Origin: Actinomycetes bacterium
GTDB lineage: Bacteria; Actinomycetota; Actinomycetes; Mycobacteriales; Micromonosporaceae
Length of the DNA stretch: 10,788 bases
Direction of reading: 5' to 3'
Assembly: GCA_023437285.1 (NCBI GenBank)
Contig: JAEZGP010000700.1
Coordinates: forward strand, 1-10,788
Numbering within the stretch: position 1 is the first letter of the stretch; each line of letters starts with the position of its first letter. Made by a program: the position numbers and the translations under genes. Positions 1 to 7,000 of this stretch are shown here, piece by piece. Under the pieces are notes generated by a model. The model was not told the origin of the DNA, ran no database searches, and saw only the letters and a list, made by a program, of their open reading frames with translations.

Positions 1-46
1 GCCCGCGTCCCGGTGGCTCCTGCCTGATCGTCAACGGGACGCGGGC
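1..46 (-). terminator. Intrinsic terminator-like hairpin downstream of the PLA2 gene
   Basis: GCCCGCGTCCCG at 1-12 is the perfect reverse complement of CGGGACGCGGGC at 35-46, giving a 12-bp GC-rich stem with a 22-nt loop. It begins 8 bases past the TAA stop of the minus-strand phospholipase gene, so it is well placed to end that transcript. No T-tract follows, which is common for actinomycete terminators. The stem is symmetric and could also stop transcripts arriving from the left, outside the window. Confidence 0.75.
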
Positions 47-54
47 CGGGGCGG

Positions 55-549
55 TTACGGCAGCAGGGCGGCCGCGCGGTCGATGTCGGCGTCGCGGACC
101 ACGACGGAACCGAAGTTGCGTACCGCCTGGTAGTAGGTCCAGGCCAGGGACGCGCACGCCGGGCGGACCAGCGAGTTGTACGTGGCGCACTTGCGCTTGA
201 GGTCCTCGTAGAACGCGTTGTCGAGGCGGCTCTTGTTGGCGCTGAACTGGCCGGCGGCCTTGTAGTTGCGGTAGCCGAAGTCGTGCCGATAGCACGAGAG
301 CCGGAAGTCGAAGCCCAGCGGGTTGTCCGGGCTGCTGGAGCAGTAGTCGGTGCTCCAGTCGAACCCGTACGCCGCCCAGGCGGCCTGGTTCTGCCTGGCC
401 GAGTTCCAGGTGTTGTAGCTGGACGCGCTGGTCTGCGTCCAGCCGGAGAGGACCGCCATCCTGTCCGTGGTGGCGGCGACGGCGGGCTGGCCGAAGCCGA
501 GGATGACGGCGATAACGGCGACGAGGGGGAGGGTGAGCCGACGGGTCAT
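55..549 (-). CDS. Secreted bacterial phospholipase A2
   Basis: A 164-aa exported lipase that should hydrolyse the sn-2 ester of phospholipids using Ca2+. Residues 1-25 form a signal peptide: MTRR, a hydrophobic core, and AVA-A as a likely signal peptidase I site. The mature part strongly resembles Streptomyces violaceoruber PLA2: WAAYGFDWSTD, then CYRHDFGYRNYKAAG and SRLDNAFYEDLKRKC. His89 and Asp110 have the same 21-residue separation as the catalytic His64/Asp85 of that enzyme. Asp68 and Asp90 fit its Ca2+ ligands Asp43/Asp65. Four cysteines (70, 86, 121, 132) can make the two expected disulfides. The ATG at 549 is supported by GGAGGT at 555-560, five bases upstream. The length is normal for the family. 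It is transcribed alone, with its own terminator at 1-46 and a palindrome at 573-589 near the start. The family call is near certain; a link to the peptide cluster is not shown. Confidence 0.95.
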   Translation of the reverse strand: MTRRLTLPLVAVIAVILGFGQPAVAATTDRMAVLSGWTQTSASSYNTWNSARQNQAAWAAYGFDWSTDYCSSSPDNPLGFDFRLSCYRHDFGYRNYKAAGQFSANKSRLDNAFYEDLKRKCATYNSLVRPACASLAWTYYQAVRNFGSVVVRDADIDRAAALLP

Positions 550-572
550 GGGTGACCTCCGAGGGGACGGTT

Positions 573-589
573 ACTGGTGAGTCACCAGT
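573..589. promoter_or_regulatory. Perfect 17-bp palindrome, candidate operator upstream of the PLA2 gene
   Basis: ACTGGTGA-G-TCACCAGT has two perfect 8-bp arms around one central base. It lies 24 bases upstream of the PLA2 ATG, just outside its ribosome binding site. The odd-length two-fold symmetry is typical of dimeric repressor sites (GntR, TetR and similar). As RNA it could instead fold into a 6-bp stem with a 5-nt loop in the leader. No regulator gene is in the window, so the cognate protein is unknown. A weak candidate -10 for the PLA2 gene (TAGGCT, minus strand, 626-621) lies further upstream without a convincing -35, which would place the palindrome in the 5' UTR. Confidence 0.45.
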
Positions 590-647
590 GGCCCTCAGTG
601 TCGGCTCAGCCATGGATGCCAGCCTATATTCGCGATGGCTGTTGTAC

Positions 648-666
648 GCCCGTTGCGCAAACGGGC
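648..666. repeat. Short perfect hairpin in the PLA2/ABC intergenic region
   Basis: GCCCGTT (648-654) and AACGGGC (660-666) are perfect complements around the 5-nt loop GCGCA. It is a compact 7-bp stem of unknown role. It is too far from either gene end to be a clear terminator and may be part of the upstream region of the PLA2 gene. Confidence 0.3.
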
Positions 667-735
667 AACCCGCGCCGCCGAAGACGATCGCCAGATCGCC
701 CCGCAACGCCGCCAACCACCGCGGATCCGGCCGAC

Positions 736-791
736 GTTTGGCCGGTTACGAGCCGAATGGAGCGTGGGATTCGGCCCGTAACCGTCCAAAC
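736..791 (-). terminator. Long inverted repeat, probable terminator of the ABC exporter operon
   Basis: Arms 736-758 and 769-791 are 23 nt each and pair at 21 of 23 positions; the mismatches are A751/C776 and C742/T785. The loop is 10 nt (GGAGCGTGGG). The structure lies about 50 bases downstream of the stop codon of the permease gene (844) and is the strongest fold in the 294-bp spacer. It should terminate the minus-strand ABC operon before it reaches the PLA2 gene. The length is more than a terminator needs, so a mobile-repeat relic is an alternative. Confidence 0.6.
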
Positions 792-810
792 AGCCGCCGA
801 ACCAGCGCGC

Positions 811-843
811 GGGGCGGGGGAGGGTAGGGGTGGGTGGGGTGGG
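811..843 (+). other. G-quadruplex-forming run / C-rich 3' UTR of the ABC operon
   Basis: The plus strand has seven runs of three to five G (811-814, 816-820, 822-824, 827-830, 832-834, 836-839, 841-843) separated by loops of only 1-2 nt. This far exceeds the usual quadruplex rule of four G3 runs with loops up to 7. The run touches the TAA (844-846) of the permease gene. The plus strand is the template for that gene, so the mRNA immediately after the stop is C-rich and nearly G-free, as in Rho utilisation sites. With the hairpin at 736-791 it may form a compound termination region. Confidence 0.6.
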
Positions 844-1685
844 TTAGCGGCGGTTGTAGCGGCGCATGGTTAGGTAGCCGAAGGCGGCGACCAGCACGAC
901 GCTTTCCGCCAGCAGGATGGTGATGGCCTGGGCGTCCGGGGTGCCGCCCATCGTGGAGCGGACGCCGTCCACGAGGTGCGTGATCGGGTTGGCCTTGACG
1001 AACGCCTGTAGCCAGCCGGGCATGGTGACGGGGTCGACGAAGACGTTGCTGAGGAACGTGAGCGGGAACAGGATCATCATGCTCACGCCCATGACGGACT
1101 TCTCCGTGCGCAGGAACAGCCCGAACCACGTCCACACCCACGACAGGGCGAACGAGAACACGACCAGCAGCCCGATGCCGGCCAGGACGCCGACGGGGCC
1201 GCCGGCCGGCCGGTAGCCGAGCACCAGGCCGACGCCGAGGATCACGACCGCCGCGAGGACGTACCGGAGCAGGTCACCGAAGATCATGCCGACGAGCGGC
1301 GCGGGCCGCCAGACGGGCATGGTGCGGAACCTGTCGAAGACGCCCTTCTCGATGTCGATGTTCAGGCCCAGCCCTGTGTACATCGTGATCATCACGACGC
1401 TGGTGACCATGATGCCGGGCAGAAAGAACTGCAGGTACTCCCGTGGTGAGCCGGCCAGCGCGCCACCGAACAGGTACGTGAACATCAAGGTCATGATGAT
1501 CGGGAAGGCGGTCACGTCGAACAACTGCTCGGGGACGTGTTTGATCTTGAGTAGCGCGCGCCACCCGAACGTGAACGACGCCGCGAGCGCGCTGGGCCGC
1601 GGCGGTCGTTCACCGGGCGCCAGGACGGCGTTGAGCGCGGCGGCCGAGGGCGTGTAGACGCCGGCGTCCGACTGCGTGGCGGTGG

Positions 1686-1689
<4 letters not shown>
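844..1689 (-). CDS. DrrB-like ABC-2 type exporter permease
   Basis: A 281-aa integral membrane subunit of a drug or natural-product ABC exporter. After a soluble N-terminus of about 55 residues there are about six hydrophobic segments (roughly 57-77, 85-107, 141-161, 167-190, 199-219, 255-274). ABC-2/DrrB family features are visible: [10 protein letters not shown] at 117-126, the loop RPAPLVG before the third helix, and the conserved [12 protein letters not shown] at 207-218 followed by [22 protein letters not shown]. The ATG at 1689 overlaps the TGA of the upstream ATPase gene (ATGA), so the two are translationally coupled; longer upstream reading in this frame lies inside the ATPase gene and is not used. 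Substrate cannot be read from sequence. The location near an NRPS and the DrrAB class suggest export of, or resistance to, a secondary metabolite. Confidence 0.93.
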
Positions 1690-2702
<1,013 letters not shown>

Positions 2703-2832
2703 GTCCTGATCCTTTCGTTGTGGTGCTGGATCGGCGAAGGCTACCGGCGGGGTCTGACAGTCGCGCCGGTGCCCCGTTTCCGCGCCGTGAGCGCCGGGTA
2801 CCCGAAGGCACCGCATTCAGGGAGGGGCAATC
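2703..2832. promoter_or_regulatory. Divergent promoter region between ABC exporter and MMPL genes
   Basis: This 130-bp spacer must contain start signals for both directions, because both flanking genes begin here. On the plus side GGGAGGGG at 2820-2827, five bases before the ATG at 2833, is a good ribosome binding site. On the minus side AAAGGA precedes the ATG at 2702. I found no confident -35/-10 pair in either direction. CGGTGCC and GGCACCG form a loose 7-bp inverted pair with a loop of more than 30 bases, too weak to call an operator. Confidence 0.5.
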
Positions 2833-5094
2833 ATGGAGGCAGTGCCGGGCAGCAGATGGCGTCCGAGTTGGCTGCTCGCCGCGTACGCCAAAGTGATCGT
2901 GAGGCTGCGCTGGTTCGTCGTGCTCTTCTGGGTCGTGGCAACGGGCGCCTGCGTGCTGTACCTGCCGGCCGTCGGCGCGGGCGGGTCCGACCTCAACGAC
3001 CTCGTCTCCACCGACAACCCCGCGATCCAGAGCGAGCTGCGCTCGTTCGAGAAGTTCGGCTTCCCGCTGCTCAGCCGCGTCGCCGTCGTGCAGCGCAAGG
3101 CGGAGGGCCTGCCCGTGTCGACGCAGACGGAGGCGATCGCCCGCGCCCGCGCGGTGACCGAGGGCAAGCACCCCGAGCTGAAGCCCATCCTGGCCGCGGC
3201 GCCGGTGATGAACAGCATGGGCGTGTTCCCCGGCTCGACCGAGAACAGCACCACCATCATCACGCTGCTGTTCACCGCCCCGGACGTCAGCCTCGCCGAC
3301 CAGGTAGAGGCGGCCGACAAGTTCGTCGAGGCCCTCTACGGTCCCGAGGACGCCGTGGTCGGCGTGACCGGCTCGGTGCCCGCCCGCGTCGAGCAGGGCG
3401 ACATCGTCCTGTCGTCGTTGCCGTGGCTGGAGACGGCCACCGTCGTCGCGGTGTTCCTCATCATCGCGATCGCGTTCCGGTCGTTCGTCGCGCCGCTGCT
3501 GGCGTTGCTCGTGGCGGGCGTGGCGATCGTGCTGACGTTGCACATCGGCGGAGCCTTGGCCCTGCGCCTCGGCATACCCGTGCCCCAGGAGGCCCAGCCG
3601 CTGCTGGTGGCCCTGCTGCTGGGCGTCGTCACCGACTACGTGGTCTTCTACCTTTCCGGAGTACGGGCACAGCTCGCGACCGGGGCCGGCCGCCTCGCGG
3701 CGGCGGAGCACGCGACGGCCCGGTTCACGGCGATCATCGCAACGGCCGGTCTCACGGCGGCGGCCGGCACCGGCGCGCTGATCGTCGCGGACTCGCCGGC
3801 GTTCCGGGCGTTCGGACCCGGCATGGCCCTGGCCGTCGCCGTCGGCATGATCGTCGCGGTGACGCTCGTCCCGGCGCTGCTGGCGATCCTCGGCCCCGTG
3901 GCGCTGTGGTCGCCGCGCCGCCGCTCGGCTCCGGACATCATCGAGGCCGAGGCGGAGCGGAGCAGCGGCGGCGGGCGGGGCGCGTGGTTGCTCACCCGGC
4001 GGTGGTTCGCACCCGTCGTCGTGCTCGCCTGCGTCGGCGCTCTGCTCGCCGCCGCGTACCCGCTGCGCCCCATCGGGCTGGGGGTGTCCTTCGTGGAGGC
4101 GCTGCCCGCGAGCCACCCCGCCCGGCAGGCCGCCGACCAGGCCGAGAAGGGCTTCGTCGCGGGCATCCTGTCGCCCACCGAACTGATGGTCGAGGGCCCC
4201 GGCGTGGCGACCAAGAAGGAGCAGTTGCTCGCCCTGCAGCGGTCGCTCGGCCAGCAGCCGGGCGTGGCCGCCGTGATCGGGCCGGGCGACGACGCGATCC
4301 CGCAGGAACTCGCGCTGTTCCAGGCGCCGGATGGTACCGCGGCGCGCTACCTGATCGTACTCACCGACGAAGCTCTCGGCGCGCGGGCGGTGCACACCAT
4401 CACGGGCCTCAGCGACCGGCTGCCCGCGCTGATGCGCGACGCGGGCCTGGGCGACGCGCAGGCCAGCTTCGGCGGGGACACGGCCATCGCCGACGTGATC
4501 GTCGACCAGACGGTGAGCGACCTGGGCCGCATCGCGGTCGCCGCGCTGCTGGCCAACCTGCTGTTCCTGGTGCTGTACCTGCGGGCGTTGGTCGCGCCGA
4601 TCGCGCTGGTGATCTGCAGCGTGCTGGCCATCGGGGCGACCCTGGGGCTGACCACGTGGCTGTTCCAGGACGTGCTGGGCGGCGACGGGCTGACGTTCTA
4701 TGTACCGTTCGCGGTCGCCGTACTCCTGCTCGCGTTGGGCTCCGACTACAACATCTTCGGCGTCGGTCCAGCGTGGAAGGAGGCGCGGGGCAGACCCCTG
4801 CCCGAGGCGCTGGCCATCACCCTGCCGCACTCGGCCCGCGCGATCCGCATCGCGGCGTTCACCCTCGCGGTCAGCTTCGGCCTGCTGGTCATGGTGCCGT
4901 TGCGTCCGTTCCAGGAGCTGGCGTTCGCCCTGTCGGTCGGCATCCTCATCGACGCGTTCATCGTCCGCTCGCTGCTCGCCCCCGCGCTGCTCACGGTGCT
5001 GGGCCCGGCCAGCGCCTGGCCCAGCCGCCAGTTGCCTCCCGAGGAGGAGGCACCCACGGAGGAGCCCGAGCTGGTCGGTTCGCCGCAGCAGTAG
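2833..5094 (+). CDS. MMPL/RND-family membrane transporter
   Basis: A 753-aa proton-driven transporter of the MmpL/RND superfamily, as used in actinobacteria for export of lipids and natural products. It has the family's duplicated layout: a helix at about 25-45, a periplasmic domain (about 47-195), a five-helix bundle (about 199-358), a cytoplasmic linker, a helix at about 390-410, a second outside domain (about 412-560), a second bundle (about 563-725), and a charged Glu/Pro-rich C-terminus. The paired proton-relay motifs are intact: TDYVVFYLSG with Asp268-Tyr269 and GSDYNIFGVG with Asp638-Tyr639, matching the two Asp-Tyr pairs known in MmpL3. Start is fixed by GGAGGGG five bases before the ATG. 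There is no large C-terminal domain as in mycobacterial MmpL3. The substrate is unknown; its position beside DrrAB and an NRPS suggests product export. Confidence 0.93.
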   Translation: MEAVPGSRWRPSWLLAAYAKVIVRLRWFVVLFWVVATGACVLYLPAVGAGGSDLNDLVSTDNPAIQSELRSFEKFGFPLLSRVAVVQRKAEGLPVSTQTEAIARARAVTEGKHPELKPILAAAPVMNSMGVFPGSTENSTTIITLLFTAPDVSLADQVEAADKFVEALYGPEDAVVGVTGSVPARVEQGDIVLSSLPWLETATVVAVFLIIAIAFRSFVAPLLALLVAGVAIVLTLHIGGALALRLGIPVPQEAQPLLVALLLGVVTDYVVFYLSGVRAQLATGAGRLAAAEHATARFTAIIATAGLTAAAGTGALIVADSPAFRAFGPGMALAVAVGMIVAVTLVPALLAILGPVALWSPRRRSAPDIIEAEAERSSGGGRGAWLLTRRWFAPVVVLACVGALLAAAYPLRPIGLGVSFVEALPASHPARQAADQAEKGFVAGILSPTELMVEGPGVATKKEQLLALQRSLGQQPGVAAVIGPGDDAIPQELALFQAPDGTAARYLIVLTDEALGARAVHTITGLSDRLPALMRDAGLGDAQASFGGDTAIADVIVDQTVSDLGRIAVAALLANLLFLVLYLRALVAPIALVICSVLAIGATLGLTTWLFQDVLGGDGLTFYVPFAVAVLLLALGSDYNIFGVGPAWKEARGRPLPEALAITLPHSARAIRIAAFTLAVSFGLLVMVPLRPFQELAFALSVGILIDAFIVRSLLAPALLTVLGPASAWPSRQLPPEEEAPTEEPELVGSPQQ

Positions 5095-5138
5095 CCGATT
5101 CCCGTGCGGGTTGTGGATCAGATGGGTCGCTATCGGGG

Positions 5139-5155
5139 CCAGTCAGTTCGACTGG
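5139..5155 (+). promoter_or_regulatory. Small hairpin overlapping the small-ORF ribosome binding site
   Basis: CCAGTC (5139-5144) pairs perfectly with GACTGG (5150-5155) around the loop AGTTC. The right arm includes the first two G of the GGAGG at 5154-5158, so folding would partly mask the ribosome binding site. It is also 45 bases past the MMPL stop, so a weak terminator role is possible. A tiny CCCG/CGGG pair at 5101-5110 lies just before it. Confidence 0.3.
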
Positions 5156-5158
5156 AGG
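5154..5158 (+). promoter_or_regulatory. Shine-Dalgarno GGAGG of the small ORF
   Basis: GGAGG lies seven bases before the ATG at 5166, ideal spacing. It is the only good ribosome binding site between the MMPL stop and the DUF262 gene. It therefore argues that ribosomes load at the small ORF and reach the DUF262 start by coupling. Confidence 0.6.
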
Positions 5159-5165
5159 CACATCG

Positions 5166-5267
5166 ATGAGTTGGCTGGTTTGTGGCCGATCAAGGCATGC
5201 GTTTGGCTGCTTGGGGGACACCCGGCAGCGGCAGAACCGGTCAGGATGGCCACCGTGGCGGGAATGA
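5166..5267 (+). CDS. Small 33-aa ORF translationally coupled to the DUF262 gene
   Basis: It encodes a 33-residue peptide starting MSWLVCGRSRHAFGCLGD and ending SGWPPWRE. It is basic, with four Trp and two Cys (6 and 15), has no signal peptide, and matches no family I recognise. Evidence that it is translated: GGAGG seven bases before its ATG, and its TGA (5265-5267) overlaps the ATG of the DUF262 gene (5264-5266) as ATGA. The simplest role is a leader cistron that sets translation of the nuclease. Alternatives are a small partner protein, or chance: a competing reading is that the DUF262 protein itself starts at the in-frame TTG at 5171, twelve bases from the same GGAGG. Confidence 0.45.
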   Translation: MSWLVCGRSRHAFGCLGDTRQRQNRSGWPPWRE

Positions 5268-6940
5268 AGATCCAAGCAAATGAATTCCGTATCGGCGATG
5301 TCCTCAGTGACAAGTACCGGTTCTGGATCCCGAGGTACCAGCGTCCGTACGCGTGGACTACTGACCAGGCCGGCGAAATGTTCGATGACCTTTACCGGGC
5401 TGCGACGGAAGCGGAGTCCCTATCGGACACCGACCCGTACTTCCTGGGCAGCATTGTACTCGTAAAGGGCGAGGACAACGCGGATGCGGAGGTGATCGAC
5501 GGGCAACAACGGTTGACCACGTTGACGATCTTGCTCAGCGTGATCCGTGACTTCGTTCCTGAGGCTTTCGTGGCACCACTGCATGATCGAATCTTTCAGA
5601 AGGGTGATCCGATCAAGCAGATCGTCGATCAGCCACGGCTTCGCATCCGCGACCAGGATCAGTGGTTCTTCGAAAACAAGATCCAACGAAGGGAAGGCCT
5701 GAGCGACCTCAGGGAGCTGGTGACCGATGCCCTGTCGCAGAGCCAGCAGAACCTCGTCGACAACGCTCGCCTGTTCCAGGACAAGCTTGCCCAGTTATCC
5801 AGCGACGAATGCGCCCGGCTCGTGCAGTACATCGATGGTCGGACCTATCTGGTCGTGGTGGCGACGCAGGAGTTCGAGTCGGCGTACCGGATCTTCAGCG
5901 TGCTCAATGAACGCGGACTGGACCTTAACACCGCCGACATTCTCAAGGCGGAGGTGATCGGCAAGATTCCTGATGCCGAGCAGGAGGCCTACACCAAGCG
6001 GTGGGAGCGTGAGGAGGAGGATCTCGGCCGCGATGAGTTCGAGGAGCTCTTCTCGCATATCCGGATGGTTTTCGCGAAGACGAGGGCGCGGGAGTCAATC
6101 CTCAAGGAGTTCCGCACATCGGTGCTGGCGAAGTACCCCGACAAGCGCGCCTTTGTTGATGAGGTCCTCGTGCCACTGTCAGACGCGTACGAGATCGTCA
6201 CACACGCGAACTACAAGGCATCAGCGGGAGCTGACGAAGTCAACCGGCTCCTGTACTGGCTAAACAATGTGGATAACTTCGACTGGATCCCGCCCGCCAT
6301 AAGTTACGTGCGCAAGCCGGGCATCACGGCCGAGGACCTGCGCCGGTTCCTCGCAGACCTGGAACGGCTCGCGGCGAGCATGCTGATCCGTCGAGTCGAC
6401 GTGTGGCGGCGTATCGAACGGCACGGCAGCCTACTCACGGCGATTGAGTCTGGTGCGGACCTGTACGTGCCGGAGTCACCACTGCAACTCACACAGTCGG
6501 AAATCAGCGACACTCGCGATCGCCTGGTCGGTGAGATCTACTCCGTCGTACGGACTCGGTCGTACATTCTGCGTAGGTTGGACTCGGCACTTTCCGCGGG
6601 CGGCGTCGAACACGACGTTCCGATCATCACGGTGGAGCACGTCCTCCCACAGCGGCCCGCCGAGGGGAGCAAGTGGCGCACGTGGTTCACCGACGCCGAG
6701 CACAAATACTGGGTGAACCGCCTCGCCAACCTGGTCCTGCTCCCGCGCCGGAAGAACTCGGAGGCCAGCAACTACGAATTCGATGTCAAGAAGCGGACGT
6801 ACTTCACTTCGCGATCCGGTGTGGTGACCTTCGCTCTCACGTCACAGGTGCTCATGGAATCCAAATGGACACCTCAACTGCTTGAAGTGCGCCAAAAGGC
6901 GTTGTTGGAGACGTTATCGACGTTGTGGCGGTTGGGATAG
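5264..6940 (+). CDS. GmrSD-like DUF262-DUF1524 protein (type IV restriction / anti-phage nuclease family)
   Basis: A 558-aa fusion of an N-terminal DUF262 NTPase domain and a C-terminal DUF1524 HNH-type nuclease domain, the arrangement of GmrSD type IV restriction enzymes and SspE-like defence proteins. DUF262 signs: IPRYQRPYAW (22-31), IDGQQRLTTL (78-87, the catalytic DGQQR motif) and NERGLDLNTADILKAEVI (215-232). DUF1524 signs: VEHVLPQ (457-463, His459), NRLANLVLLP (485-494), then Asn498 and Asn503 and the downstream Lys509/510. The family usually cuts modified or phage DNA, with nucleotide binding or hydrolysis as control; the target cannot be read here. ATG 5264 is chosen because it overlaps the small-ORF stop and MKIQANEFRIGDVL matches a normal DUF262 start; ATG 5246 lacks a usable ribosome binding site. 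Base composition is lower in GC than its neighbours and two TTA codons occur (5795, 6914), suggesting acquisition. No methylase or partner is nearby. Confidence 0.9.
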   Translation: MKIQANEFRIGDVLSDKYRFWIPRYQRPYAWTTDQAGEMFDDLYRAATEAESLSDTDPYFLGSIVLVKGEDNADAEVIDGQQRLTTLTILLSVIRDFVPEAFVAPLHDRIFQKGDPIKQIVDQPRLRIRDQDQWFFENKIQRREGLSDLRELVTDALSQSQQNLVDNARLFQDKLAQLSSDECARLVQYIDGRTYLVVVATQEFESAYRIFSVLNERGLDLNTADILKAEVIGKIPDAEQEAYTKRWEREEEDLGRDEFEELFSHIRMVFAKTRARESILKEFRTSVLAKYPDKRAFVDEVLVPLSDAYEIVTHANYKASAGADEVNRLLYWLNNVDNFDWIPPAISYVRKPGITAEDLRRFLADLERLAASMLIRRVDVWRRIERHGSLLTAIESGADLYVPESPLQLTQSEISDTRDRLVGEIYSVVRTRSYILRRLDSALSAGGVEHDVPIITVEHVLPQRPAEGSKWRTWFTDAEHKYWVNRLANLVLLPRRKNSEASNYEFDVKKRTYFTSRSGVVTFALTSQVLMESKWTPQLLEVRQKALLETLSTLWRLG

Positions 6941-6948
6941 GGAGGACT

Positions 6949-6980
6949 CGTACAGCGGACGTACAAGGGGCGTACATCGA
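6949..6980 (+). promoter_or_regulatory. Three 11-bp-spaced CGTACA direct repeats, SARP-type operator candidate
   Basis: CGTACA occurs at 6949-6954, 6960-6965 and 6971-6976, exactly 11 bases apart, and each is followed by NNG, giving CGTACANNG three times. One-helical-turn direct repeats just upstream of a -10 box are the known binding architecture of SARP-family activators of antibiotic clusters. The last repeat ends 8-9 bases before the TAGCGT -10 candidate, as expected for SARP promoters where the repeats replace the -35 region. No SARP gene is in the window. The word itself differs from the TCGAG-like cores I recall, so the specific activator is unknown. Confidence 0.6.
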
Positions 6981-6982
6981 CG

Positions 6983-7000
6983 GATCGCTAGCGTGCGATC
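6983..7000 (+). promoter_or_regulatory. Candidate -10 box inside an inverted repeat; NRPS promoter for a leaderless mRNA
   Basis: GATCGC (6983-6988) and GCGATC (6995-7000) are perfect inverted arms around TAGCGT (6989-6994), which fits the actinobacterial -10 pattern TANNNT. Transcription would start about seven bases later, on the A of the ATG at 7001. The CGCTAGCG core (6986-6993) is itself palindromic. The symmetry around the -10 could be a repressor site or chance. Confidence 0.45.

Noticed and set aside
5101..5110. CCCGTGCGGG as a terminator for the MMPL gene
   Set aside because: The stem is only 3-4 bp with no T-tract; too weak to call.
5111..5136. TTGTGG and TATCGG as a promoter for the small ORF and DUF262 gene
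   Set aside because: The spacing is 14 bases and TATCGG lacks the final T of TANNNT.
4700..5263. In-frame N-terminal extension of the DUF262 protein back into the MMPL gene
   Set aside because: The extension is the off-frame reading of the MMPL coding region with Ser/Arg/Cys-rich composition. The DUF262 domain begins normally at MKIQANEFRIGDVL.
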